DNA of 64,000 bases from Phytoseiulus persimilis (taxonomy: Eukaryota; Arthropoda; Arachnida; Mesostigmata; Phytoseiidae): contig CM075103.1 in the NCBI GenBank assembly GCA_037576195.1, positions 17,236,001-17,300,000 on the forward strand. Direction: 5' to 3'. Shown in pieces: positions 27,824 through 37,918 of this stretch. Below the pieces are notes generated by a model. The model saw only the letters and a program-made list of their open reading frames with translations. It was not told the origin of the DNA and made no database searches. Position 1 is the stretch's first letter. Every line of letters begins with the position of its first letter. Position numbers and translations under genes: made by a program.

Positions 27824-28811
27824 ATGGGACGAAAACCGGCTCTGACTCCTCAAGAAAGGATTCGCATCGATCAATTACACGGCTCTGGGCTCGCAGCAAG
27901 AGCTATCGGACGAGAGATCGGCAGAACAGCGGACGTAGTGCTGCGGTATTTGAGATTAGGGGCGGAGTATGGCATCAGATCGTACAAGAAACGAAGCACA
28001 AAGCTCTCAGATCGTCAGAAACGGAAGATAATTCAGGATGCGAGCAACAAGAGTCGCTCAAATCAGAGACTCAAACAACCTCCCAGTGCATAAACAGACC
28101 GTCTGGCGCGTTTTGAGAAGTGCGTATCATCTGAAATTCAAGAAAATGTGCGGGAAGCCCCCGCTGACGAAAAAGCACCGAGACACTAGGCTCGATCGCG
28201 CCCAGGAATGGATGAGTTGGACTTCGGAATGGGATAAAGTTGTCTACAGCGATGAGAAAAAGTTCAATCTGGACGGCCCGGATGGATTCCATAACTACTA
28301 TCACGATCTTCGGAAAGAGCCTCGATTCTATTCCAAAAGACAGTCCGGGGGCGGTTCAGTTATGATCTGGGGAGCGGTCAGTCGCCGCGGGACGTTCCAA
28401 ATCATCTTCGTGGAGACAATAATGCGTTCCGTGGACTATAAGCTGCTACTCGAGAACCACCTGCGATCTCAAGCTTTGGAGAAAGTTGGAACGGATTTCA
28501 TCTTCCAGCAAGATTGCGCCTCCGTGCACACGGCGGCGATAGTCAAAGATTGGTTCCGGGAGAGCGGAGTACGTTTTCTTGACTGGCCTCCGAAGAGCCC
28601 CGACCTGAACATTATTGAGAACCTCTGGGGAACGTTAGCTCGGCTCGTCTATCCCAATGGGAAGCAGTACAACTCAAGAGAGGAACTGAAACATGCGATT
28701 CTTCCTTCTTGGGCCAGAATTGGGGAACGAGACATAAAACCACTCTATGATTCTCTCCCAAGGCGCATTTTTGAGGTCATCAAGGCGAAAGGGGGTTCGA
28801 CGAAGTATTAA
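27824..28811 (+). pseudogene. Tc1-like DD34E transposase, interrupted by one frameshift
   Basis: A first frame (27824-28093) begins MGRKPALTPQERIRIDQLHG and encodes the paired-like helix-turn-helix DNA-binding region (ARAIGREIGRTADVVLRYL). The rest (28038-28811) is in another frame and holds the RNase-H-like catalytic core. The triad is D in VVYSDEKKF, D in FQQDCASVHT and E in SPDLNIIENLWG, with exactly 34 residues between the second D and the E. The two frames overlap at 28038-28093, so one small indel near 28050 separates the DNA-binding and catalytic halves. The reading is otherwise open and ends naturally at KGGSTKY. It was probably active recently, but this copy should not make a full enzyme unless the indel is a sequencing error. 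Confidence 0.88.
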
Positions 28812-28846
28812 CTTTCGAGAATTCCGAAATCGTGGAATGAATCAGC

Positions 28847-28863
28847 CTGTCGATAATTTCATG
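28847..28863 (-). repeat. Tc1 element, inner right DR site
   Basis: On the minus strand this reads CATGAAATTATCGACAG. It is 36 bases downstream of the transposase stop and 169 bp from the outer right site. Confidence 0.75.
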
Positions 28864-29015
28864 TTACGGCTCGAAATCGATTTTCTGGAATCTTACGCGT
28901 CGTCTTCCTCGAATCGAAGAAATATTCTATCGCCACAATCGTGGTGATGCTGGGAGTATTCCATGGCAGCATCAACATCATCTCTCTTTGTCATCAGGAA
29001 TAGTCTAGAAAACTT

Positions 29016-29032
29016 GACTGTCGATAATTTCG
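29016..29032 (-). repeat. Tc1 element, outer right DR site
   Basis: On the minus strand this reads CACGAAATTATCGACAG. It is twelve bases inside the right terminus, mirroring the outer left site. Confidence 0.75.
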
Positions 29033-29198
29033 TGTTGTGGGCTGTAGCCGAAGTGGACCTGGAAGAGATCCGGCTCACGATCAGTGCGTCGAACCGGGCG
29101 CTCCACGCCGTTTCCATCGATTACGAGGCCGCATTCGAACTCGCCCCACGCATGGTGATTCCGAGAAAGCTGACTGAAAGCCGGGCGTCCCTGGAAGG

Positions 29199-29501
29199 AT
29201 GCTGAAGCTTATCGTAGAGATCCTGCGCCCGAGGGAGGTAACGTTGGAAGACGGTATTTGTGAGCTGCCGCCGTCATCGCAGACCACAGGGGTTGGTAAG
29301 GGTGATGTGTCAAGCCCGATCTATGCTATCGTCCTGCTGAGTGTCCTGTTTCAGACCATCCCGAACCGGCACGACATGGTCCACACGACATATCTCACAG
29401 TCGACGCCGTCCTATACTACCGATTCCCGATCCGCTTGCGAGGAGTACTGCACACAATGGAGATCTACTCTAAAACGATGAACCTCAGCATGAACAGCTA
29501 G
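29199..29501 (+). pseudogene. Possible stomatin/SPFH-like gene fragment
   Basis: A plus-strand frame contains VHTTYLTVDAVLYYR, close to the stomatin/podocin core segment (kDsvtvsVDAVvYYR). A good acceptor (TCCTGTTTCAG, ending about 29354) precedes TIPNRHDM, and a possible donor (CGAGGGAG|GTAACG, about 29237) precedes that intron in the same phase. Family sequence expected on either side (the membrane hairpin before, the LLAQTTLRNVLGT stretch after) is not seen. So this is either a decayed fragment or a chance resemblance. It lies between the Tc1 element and a MITE-like element, which would fit a broken gene. Confidence 0.25.
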
Positions 29502-29541
29502 GAGACAGAGGCCAAGAAGTTCGGCATCGTCGGCTCCCCTG

Positions 29542-29896
29542 CCCAGTAGCGTAGCGACCCTCGTTGACGCCCGGGGCGGAACCTCAATCTAATGCCCCTC
29601 ATGGCGGAAATTTTCTCGATCAAATGCGTCTTATGGCGAAGGATCCGATACCAAGACCACTAGAGAGAGATCTTGCCACTTTCAGGGCCGATGTAAGTTC
29701 CAGAGCGCGAGGTAGGATTCGGCGACTGCCGTCCAGAATGACCTCGCGATGCCCTGGCTGGGCGATACGCATCCCCCTGACCCCAAGGGTTGAGAAAAAA
29801 TATACCTGGAAAATCTCGAGTTCCCTGATATGACAGGCATGGAGAGGCATTCTGATGCCCGGGGCGGACCCCTCCCCCTCTCTCGCTACGCTACTG
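29542..29896. mobile_element. MITE-like element, 355 bp
   Basis: CAGTAGCGTAGCGA at the left end is repeated exactly in inverted orientation (TCGCTACGCTACTG) at the right end. A palindromic CGCCCGGGGCGG-type block lies just inside both ends. Termini of the CAGTGGCGTAGC type are common in arthropod non-autonomous DNA transposons. No open frame is recognised, and no clean target-site duplication is visible. Confidence 0.6.
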
Positions 29897-30408
29897 GACC
29901 CAGATCGAGCTGGTCAACCCCTTCAACTATTTGGAGATCACGCTGACCAGAATGTGTTCGAACTTGGCGAAAGTCTGTCACAGAGTCTCGCCAATGCGGA
30001 ACTCGCTCTTGGTTCGATACCGAAACCGCTCGATCCGTACGGCCCTTGCCCTGTTTGACATGGAGGTCGCACCCACGGAGACATGCGCCACTCAGCTCAT
30101 ATGGGACCGTCTCTATACAAACTGTGTGCAACGCCGCTTCTTACAGGCCCAAAACGCACGTTTGTTCTCTGTGGGAATTTTCGCGAGAACTGAAATTTTC
30201 TTGCGTGCTCCAACGCACCGGAACTCGACCGGAACCGAGTATCCTCATGATCGTCACGAGTACTTCGAGAGTGGCTTGTCGAATTCTTTAGGGTGAGGAG
30301 CAACACGGCTGCTCTGCACGACAAGCGAGGCATTCGAATCCCGAAAATGATGAGTCCGTTTTTGAGTGAGAAATGAGACGTCCTCGCGCACGGAGCTAAC
30401 GTCCCAGG
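29897..30408. other. Sequence between MITE and tandem repeat
   Basis: Several open frames overlap here: plus 29931-30296 (121 codons), plus 30046-30291 and minus 30097-30459. None resembles a known protein. Nothing else is seen. Confidence 0.3.
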
Positions 30409-30570
30409 TCCGGAAAAGTATGGTGAGATCGATCCCGGAGTAAGCTCTGTAGATTCCAAAATGTATTGTCAGCTCGATGCCACAATTACCCTTCTAGATC
30501 CCAGAACGTATGGTAAGATCGATTTCGGGATCAACCCCCTCAGACCAAGGAGAGTTTGGTCAGATCGATC
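30409..30570 (+). repeat. Degenerate 45-bp tandem repeat (about 3.6 copies)
   Basis: Units start at 30409, 30454, 30499 and 30545, with lengths 45, 45, 46 and a partial. Each has the core TATGGTnAGATCGAT or a close variant. In one frame the units translate as PEKYGEIDPGVSSVD, SKMYCQLDATITLLD and PRTYGKIDFGINPLR, a 15-residue pattern. The frame is open for about 73 codons, starting after a stop, with no convincing start codon. Confidence 0.65.
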
Positions 30571-33500
30571 TGCTGGAAATCCGCAGGATAGTCATTGATG
30601 AGCTCAGTTGGGCGGCGTCTTCTGACAGCAGAGCCCCTGACTCGTCCTTCGGGCAAGCCGAAGCTCCATACTGTCCCAGTTCCAACAAAATAGAATAGTT
30701 CTTTCAACGCTGCGATGGATCACGTGCATCATCGAGGAAATCCCCGCGAGCTATTCAGCTGAGAGATGGAGAGGAGTTCGAAACAGGCGGATGTTGTCGC
30801 TTCGTCTCGACCCCCGGCTATCAGATCACAGCTGTTATCACAGTCATTAAACGCACCGCTTGCGATGGCAAAACTGACCTTTTGTGAGGTATGTGATGTA
30901 CGAGCGAACCTTCACGAAGGCGACTTGGATGTGCTGGAAGAACGGATTGACGTTCTGCGCCGCCACGAGGAAACTTGGCCTATCCGACCACGTGGGGGAT
31001 ATCGATCCATCGTCTCACTCCCTGACGTTCGGGGAGAAAGCCTGAGAAGGCTCCCCATAGCTTGCAAAAATCGCTCCCTTCGGTTTAGACGTGCTTGCCA
31101 ATATTCAGCAGATTGCTCCTCCAGTCAGTTTTCAGACGTGCTCCAGGACGATCGCCACCCCATCAAGGACCTCTCCATCTACAACCTGCTATACCAGGAG
31201 GCTGGGGGAGTCTGAGCAGATCGATTCCATCTTCTGTGCGCGAACGAATCTGCGATTTAGAATCTGAGCGGGAACGTGCTTTCTTTTCCGAATTCTCCGT
31301 CGCAGAAAACTACGCAGAAAGTATTCGCGATTTCCTTCCCTCGAGGGGAACTTAACGGCCCCCGTGATCCAACGAGGAAAACGCCGTGATTTCGCCGCGA
31401 ATTTTCGCTCAAAACACCGTGGCAAAGTCACAGCCTCAAAAATGAGTGATTCCCAAAACTTCAGGCTCTACATCTCACCAGTGAGCTCCTCGACAATCTT
31501 TGAGTTCTCATGCTTTTCCTCCGCGAGAAACCGAGTATCTTCAAAGCGGTGTTAATTCGCACTCAATTCGGTCGTGAGAAAGAGTTCGTGGGCGTTCGCG
31601 ATGGTCGACCGAGACAAAAGTGAGCATCAGAACAGGTAGGGACGCTCGAAGCTCTCTCGGTTTCTCCGCGCGGCTTGTCGGCTCTGATCTGCTTTATGTT
31701 GTCAGCTCGCGTTAGAATGCAGCGTTTGTGCCGCGGCCCGTTGGTGACAGACGAGCACGAATCAAGCGCAACCCGCTCCAGGACGGTCAATATGTTTCCA
31801 GTTTGATGTCCCGGATCTCCAGCCGCCGGATTTCGCCTCCCACGTCGGCAACGTCCCGCGGCGGCGAGCTTGCCGGCTGGTCGGCAGGCCGCCGGCTTGC
31901 CTCAGTGCTTGCCCACCAGTCTGTCGATCGGTACGTCCGTCTCCGCTGGCCTGGCTGCCTGCAAGAAGAGGAAGAAGAGAAGAAGATGAAATAGAAGGAG
32001 GAAGCCACTAGCAGAGGGCTATTTCTAACCGCTAAGCCGGCCCGGTGGAAATGCTTTCTCGTCCACTAGCCACCCTTCTTCCAGCACAGCGTTCTCATTC
32101 GACTGCAAGTGGATGAAACCCATCCAGCTGTGATTTGTATGAGTTTCATTGGCTTCATATTCGAGTGAGTGCATCGGTGAAATCAAGTGTATCCTGTGCC
32201 TTTTCGGATTCGAGCTGGAACGCTTCGCCGACGAATGACAAAGAAATGTCTCTGTTCGCCGTGAGCCGACCGTAGCCGACAGACGGTTTCCGTATCACGC
32301 CTTACCATAGGTGAGTTCTTGCGCGACCCCTCGGAGACTCCGCGTTGCCCGATCGAGAGATTCGTGATTGAGAGTCCGGCTCTGATTTTCCAACACAAAA
32401 GACCGAAGGCAATAGCTGGTGACTGAAGAGAAGGGAATTGACAGACGACGGAGACGGCTGTGACGAGTCGGACACGATCTGCTCTTCGCGAGACTCTTCG
32501 TGCTCGGAAACTCTTGAAATAGGCACGAGTAAGCTCCGGGACGGGCGAGAAGCTCCTCTGATGTGATCGATCCCGGCAGATTCGACTTGTCCCGCTGGGG
32601 AGCCGAGGGTCGGAAATCATGGCGACTCAGGATCAGGGCAGGTAGTCCACAGACTGTCTGCGGCCACCCATGGGCGAAGATCCGCACAAGCTCGTGCCGA
32701 CGATTAAGGTTTGCCCACTGTCAAAGTCCGTGAGGCATAGCGGCAACATTAAGCCGAGCGTGTTTCAAGCAGGCAGCCCCATACTGGCGGAAGGTGATGA
32801 TAGCTTGGCACAAAAACACCTCGCTCAGTCAGAGGAGTGACTGATTGACATAAGTGCTGAATACTTCAAGAACGGCGCGAAACGTGTTCCATCTTGAGTA
32901 TTACTACCGAGACCATAACTCAAAATTTCCGAATCGCCACGACGAACATCGGAGAGATCGGCCTTCTCAGATGGGCCTCCCAGAAACATCCCGATCGCTT
33001 CGAAAACCAACGCGAAAATGTTCAGCTGGGAATAAGGTGATTGCAGAGCTTTTGATTTTTGCACCTCCTCGAGTAGTGACGGAGGCGATGATGCGGCATC
33101 GATGTTGAAAGTGAGACTCTTCGTCGCGTTTGCCAGGATTTTTCCCCGACAGCATTCTGATTGAGATGCCACTTCTGGAAGGAAGCTCTGTTTGAGTGAA
33201 GGTGTTGCAGCTATTCCCGAACTGCCTCACAAACGTTTCCGAAGCAAATCGCAAGAGAAATCGCCGTCGGGACGCCATTTCGCGAGGAGCTTCTGTTTGC
33301 GACGGACCTTTCCTCTCGGTCCTTTATGTTTCCCTTGACGTCGTGAGGCTCCTCCTGGGGATGCTCGATGCTCATGTCGATGAACCAACGCCAGGAGGCG
33401 AATTCGATTGAAGAACACACATCATGCCCCGTTCGACGAATGACGGCCCTATCACGCGCACCCACAGCGATTGCCAGCGGTGAGAATTATCAATAGCTAC

Positions 33501-34780
33501 AGCGGCATCGAGCTCAGCAACGACGTGGTCGTCAACGTTCCAAAAACAGGACATACCAGCCGGCCTTCTCAGGTGTCGAACATCTGAGAGCTCTCACAAT
33601 AGAGTCAGTTCTCAGCCCTACCGCGGCGAGAGCTCACTATTTCGCGACTTCGTGAGCTGATTCTTTCCATAAACAAACAACAAACAGATCTCACTGTGAC
33701 GAGTTGAGACAGAGACTCATTTGGATGCCTCACGGGAGAGGACAACACCAACTCGAGACGACTGAATCCTACAACGAGGACTCTGCGGTTGCTTTCAGTA
33801 CAATCCACGGCAGTATTTGGAAGTACTTGGGGGATGCAGACGACAAGTCGGTCCGGCTCGCGCGTGATCGCCGCTTGAAAGCAGCATTAAAAGGCCGATG
33901 TTTACGTAGCGCTTAGACCCGGCGTAGAGCGTAAAGAGGAACAAGGCGAGTTTCCCGCGGTGCTTTCGATACTGTTGATACGGGCTGGTTCCCTCATCAG
34001 CACCCGAGATTGTTCCGATTGGGAAACATTTTCTGCGGTGTGGTTGTGAGGTGGCGTACACTCTGCACGATGTGAACGGAAATCGAGGACATTTCGCACG
34101 TGTGGATCATGCTGAATCCGAGCGGGTACTCCTGTCCAAGAGTCTTCAGGACACCTGGCGCGATCTGGGTTGAGGACAGAGGTCACCAAAAACCGAGAAG
34201 ATCGCGTCGCATCGGGGGCGTAGTTCTATCGGAGATCTACAGAGTTGCGCATCGCGTCGAGGCCTTTCGTCGACACTTTGGAACGCACGGAGCTCGTGGA
34301 AACCGTTCTCGCATTAATCACGGCTGATCCATTCCCGAAGTGGAACCTCGAAAGGACTCGTCGCTGATGTCGCGGCTGCTTCTTGTTGTTGGGGAACGGA
34401 GTGACGATGAGCCCTAAGCGTCAGGACACCTTGACTGGCATGAGTCGTCCGAGTGATTAATGTAGACTGGAGATCCGATATGATCTAGCCTTGTTGTGCG
34501 GGGCCTTCATACTCTCGAGGCTTACTGTGGCACCTGCCTGTTAACCAGCCAAACAAAAACAGCCTGAGCGTCTCTGCACGAACACAAAGTATACCTGCAG
34601 AGCCTGCCGCACCGAGCTCACTCCCGTGTATGAATCACGCTGTACTCAATGACCACGTTCTCCACGTGCACCGAACAGAATGCACGGAATCCGCGCCCCG
34701 CGTCCTCCCGTCCATAGACGATAGTCAAGCATCGGCCGTATCAGTCATTTTGCGTTCGAGAGGGCCGTCCGAATGATCGT

Positions 34781-35250
34781 CTAAGAATGGGATCGGCTCA
34801 TCAGCATGTTCCGATTCTCATTTCCCCAAAGGAAAGCTTTCGCTTCCGAGAGGCCACTGGGCTGGTGATGATAGCCGAGGCATTTTCGACGCAGCCGAGC
34901 CGCGCTCGTTTTAAATGTCATGGCTCGAAAATTAGTGACAAGCTGCCACGAACGGCGGCTATGATCGGACGACATCGCAACATGTGAATTTCGCTGCGCG
35001 GAGACCTTCGAGTTGATGGTGCTTAGTTTCTCGGTGTAGCATCGTGTCGCCGTGCCGCCTTTCTTCTGAGACCGATCCATCCGGCGGATCTGAACTCGAA
35101 ATCCGTGCACCTTCCGGCATTCGGAAGAAGTATGCCCACCCTGTCTGCTGAATTCAGCCCGTTCGGAGCCTGGTTTGCCGCGAGGTGTCGCAGTGAGATG
35201 TTCTACGATTTCGTTTTTTCGATTCTGATTTCGGCTCGACTCAGACCCTC
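34781..35250 (-). other. Possible retroelement gag-like remnant
   Basis: Read on the minus strand, one frame contains FSRQGGHTSSECRKVHG. It has the spacing of the second half of a CCHC zinc knuckle (GH....C), with the first two cysteines missing. Basic sequence follows (RRMDRSQKKGG). No protease or reverse transcriptase motif is found near it, so this is a weak call. Confidence 0.2.
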
Positions 35251-35430
35251 ACGATGCCCGTGAACAATTTTCTCTGCACTCTAGCCGGGCTCGATGCTTC
35301 GAGAAGTGGTCACCAGTCTCGATGAGCGTCCCTTCAATCTCGGAACGAACACACCACAAGCAGATCGGTTTCGACTGGCCATAGCAATGCGGGTTTGAGT
35401 GGCGTGCCGTCTCTTTCTGAGTCGCGGCTG

Positions 35431-35450
35431 TTTTTTTTTTTTTTTTTTTT
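35431..35450. repeat. Poly-T tract (20 T)
   Basis: An uninterrupted run of 20 T on the plus strand (A20 on the minus strand). It could be the tail of a retroposed element reading on the minus strand, or a simple repeat. Confidence 0.9.
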
Positions 35451-36800
35451 GGATATTCTTTCCGTCCGGGCGAGCGACAGGTGACGAGTGGCTAGAGCAT
35501 CTCGTGTCTGAGTCACGCCGACTAATCGACAACGCTGGGCCGGCTATCCAGGGGTGGTAAATGGAAGAACGAAGTTTCAGTGGAACTATCAGGTCAGCCA
35601 GAAGGTTCGTGGCGTTTTCTCGATTCCCAAAACGCCAGGAACTCTTTGACTCAGCTGATAGACAGGAAAAATGGACGCAGGCGTAGCGAGCTCTCTGACG
35701 ACTAGCGCATGGAAACCGTTATTTCCGTTGCTAGTTGAATCATCCTCGAATATATACCGGAGTCCGCTCAGTCGGACCTCATGGAGAGAGAACCTTCCCG
35801 TGTCGGCCAAGTGAAAGATCCAATTAGAGGGATTAGAAACGGCTCGAATGAACCGACGGTCCGATCATCCTGTGGTATTCCACTGCGTGCCGACGACACG
35901 CTCGACCTGAGCTACATCTTCGCCGGGAAAGCGCTGGGGTGGATGGGAAACGCGAAGCACCGAGGGAATGGGATACCGAAGGAAGGGCGGAGAAATGGAG
36001 GTGCAATGGATGTGTTCCAAGGAGGAACTCGGCCAGCAAACTGGATCTCCGAGTCAATTAGGAGCTCTCAATGCCTGTTGCTAGAGTTGATTCATCCGGC
36101 TGCCGATGGAGATCAAGCCAACGAGAGGGGGTGCGGCGAAAAGGAGGCGAATGGAAGCAGGAGAGAAAAATGCCAAACTCCGAGCAAAAGGACCATGGGC
36201 GAACGGGAATCGCGAATGGCTCAGTCAATATTTTGGCACATTTGATCATGTGAATGAGTGCGAACTCGGATGGAGGAAAAAACAGATGAGAAGGGCCCAA
36301 AAGCAGCGGAGTATCGACGGCAGGACGGCTGCCGACAGGAAGTCAGCGGAAGCGGTAAAAGCATTCTTTTCACGCGGCTGATGATGTCGAATTCGTCTAC
36401 CATGCATCGACAGGGATGCCGGGGAAGCTGAATTTTTGCCGCATCAGATATTTCCCCTCGGAGAACAATGGGAGAACGTTTCTGCGAGGGACTCCATTCT
36501 TGATCTCGTCGAGGGCAGGGGCAAGGCTCCGGGCCGAGTGGTCAGTGGCACTGTGGCATTTAGCCGGTGCTCTGAGGGTCTGTCTAGCCAGTGCCAGCCA
36601 GCCGGTCAGTCAGTCAGCCTGCAAGCCTGCCTGCTCGGTCGCGGTGAGTCGACCGGCCAGCCGGGAATGCCTGGCTTGCACCGACACAGAGCGGGCTCTT
36701 TGCTTTCCTTGAGGCTTCCTGATGCGGCTGCCATCCCAGTGGCTCAAGTCTCTCTTCACAAGTGTTGTGTTGCTGCCGCCGCATCCTGGATCCGTTCAGT

Positions 36801-37515
36801 GATGAGCACTGTCAAAGCTGCGCGACGCTGAAGTCCTCCCGACGACGGAGCTCTCGCTGCCCGCGTTGAGTGGCTCTGAAAGCGACACTGGAATCAAATT
36901 CAATGTGGCCACTGTTCTCACAGCTGGTCTCGAAGACACCGCAGATTATTCATCTGAGAGTGGGACCACCGAATTCTCGATACCATCCTGTTGGGATGAG
37001 GTTTACAGAGGCCAGAATCCGTACGCCGATGATACCGACGTAGAGAGCGATTGGGACTTCGACGACCGCAAGCCGTTTCAGGTCAGACATCCTGCTCTTG
37101 TTGGGAACTTCCCTCCCTGTGTAGCGTGGTACTGCGCGAGAATGTTGATGATCGTGATGTCCGTGATCTTTGGGCGCGAAGCAACCAATCGATCCAGAAC
37201 GATTGTGCGCCACGAGTCGGTGGATTCGGGATTCCGTCGTCGGTTGGATGGCGAACTCGTTTGTCGTTGCATGCCAATGGGGATACATGGAGCCTTCGGA
37301 AACCGAATCCCTGACTAAACCCAAGTAAACGGGAGTTGTGGGATTGCCGGGCGAGAACCGATAACGTTTCCGCGGTGCCGAAGATCTGGTGGCAAACGAT
37401 CCCGATTCGTTCGAATCAACTCATGGTGGAAGAGCTCGCCAAGGAAGCGACCTCATTTCTTTCACAGTCGAGACTTGTGACAGAATTCTCGTCATTAAGT
37501 GAAAATTTCAACTGA
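36801..37515 (+). CDS. Possible two-exon gene, unrecognised
   Basis: A plus frame open from a stop at about 36801 reads KLRDAEVLPTTELSLPALSG and passes through an acidic, Ser/Asp-rich stretch. It reaches NPYADDTDVESDWDFDDRKP and a possible donor (TTTCAG|GTCAGA, about 37080). A later frame from an acceptor near 37380 reads IWWQTIPIRSNQLMVEELAK and ends at a TGA near 37515 after SSLSENFN. Both junctions would be phase 0. Composition looks like real protein, but no domain is recognised and the donor is imperfect. Confidence 0.25.
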
Positions 37516-37907
37516 AAACTCTCAGGAGTTGGTCGTGGGCCACTCGAAATTCGTGTTTCCCGAATTCCTGGAGCCTGGAATTGGCGTTGTCGACCCCTGA
37601 GTCGGAAGATCCAGGTTTTACCGCAGATATTGGCAGCAAAAGCATATTTCCACGGAGTCGAGCTGATCGCTGAGCGATCTGAGGTCCTCAAGATCCGAAT
37701 CCAAGTGTCTCTGACATTTCGAAAGCTTGAAGACTCGGTCCTGTGCACATCCTCTTGTCTTCGCTCTCGTGGCAGCGGAGTTCAGTCGGTCACTGGCGGG
37801 TTCGTGGAGCTCAATCCACATTCCCCTGAAAGAGGATCGAGACGAGATTGCCGATTTGTTCACTATCGGAACAGTTATTCTCAGAGAGGGGGGAAACTCC
37901 ATAAAAC

Positions 37908-37918
37908 GGGGGGGGGGG
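37908..37918. repeat. Poly-G tract (11 G)
   Basis: An uninterrupted run of 11 G on the plus strand. Confidence 0.95.

Larger units (their letters stand above)
27468..29044 (+). mobile_element. Tc1-like transposon, 1,577 bp, IR/DR type
   Basis: The element runs from CAGTCCGCAACACGAA to the inverted match of CAGCCCACAACACGAA (14 of 16) and is flanked on both sides by TA, the Tc1/mariner target duplication. Each end has an outer and an inner copy of a 17-bp site: outer left 27478-27494, inner left 27650-27666, inner right 28847-28863, outer right 29016-29032. The right-hand copies are inverted. Outer and inner copies are about 170 bp apart on both sides. This is the inverted-repeat/direct-repeat layout known from Sleeping Beauty-like elements, in which the transposase binds both copies. 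The body carries a DD34E transposase with one frameshift. The edges were defined by the TA and terminal match. Confidence 0.88.
30571..36800. other. Gene-poor stretch, possible decayed retroelement sequence
   Basis: About 6.2 kb with no gene I can name. Stop-poor patches produce overlapping frames on both strands (32183-32690, 33200-33550, 35781-36381). GC-rich low-complexity sequence built on GCCTG/CCAGC occurs near 31860-31980 and 36580-36680. A 20-T tract lies at 35431-35450. A minus-strand stretch (about 35250-34781) hints at a gag-like protein and is listed separately. Confidence 0.35.
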
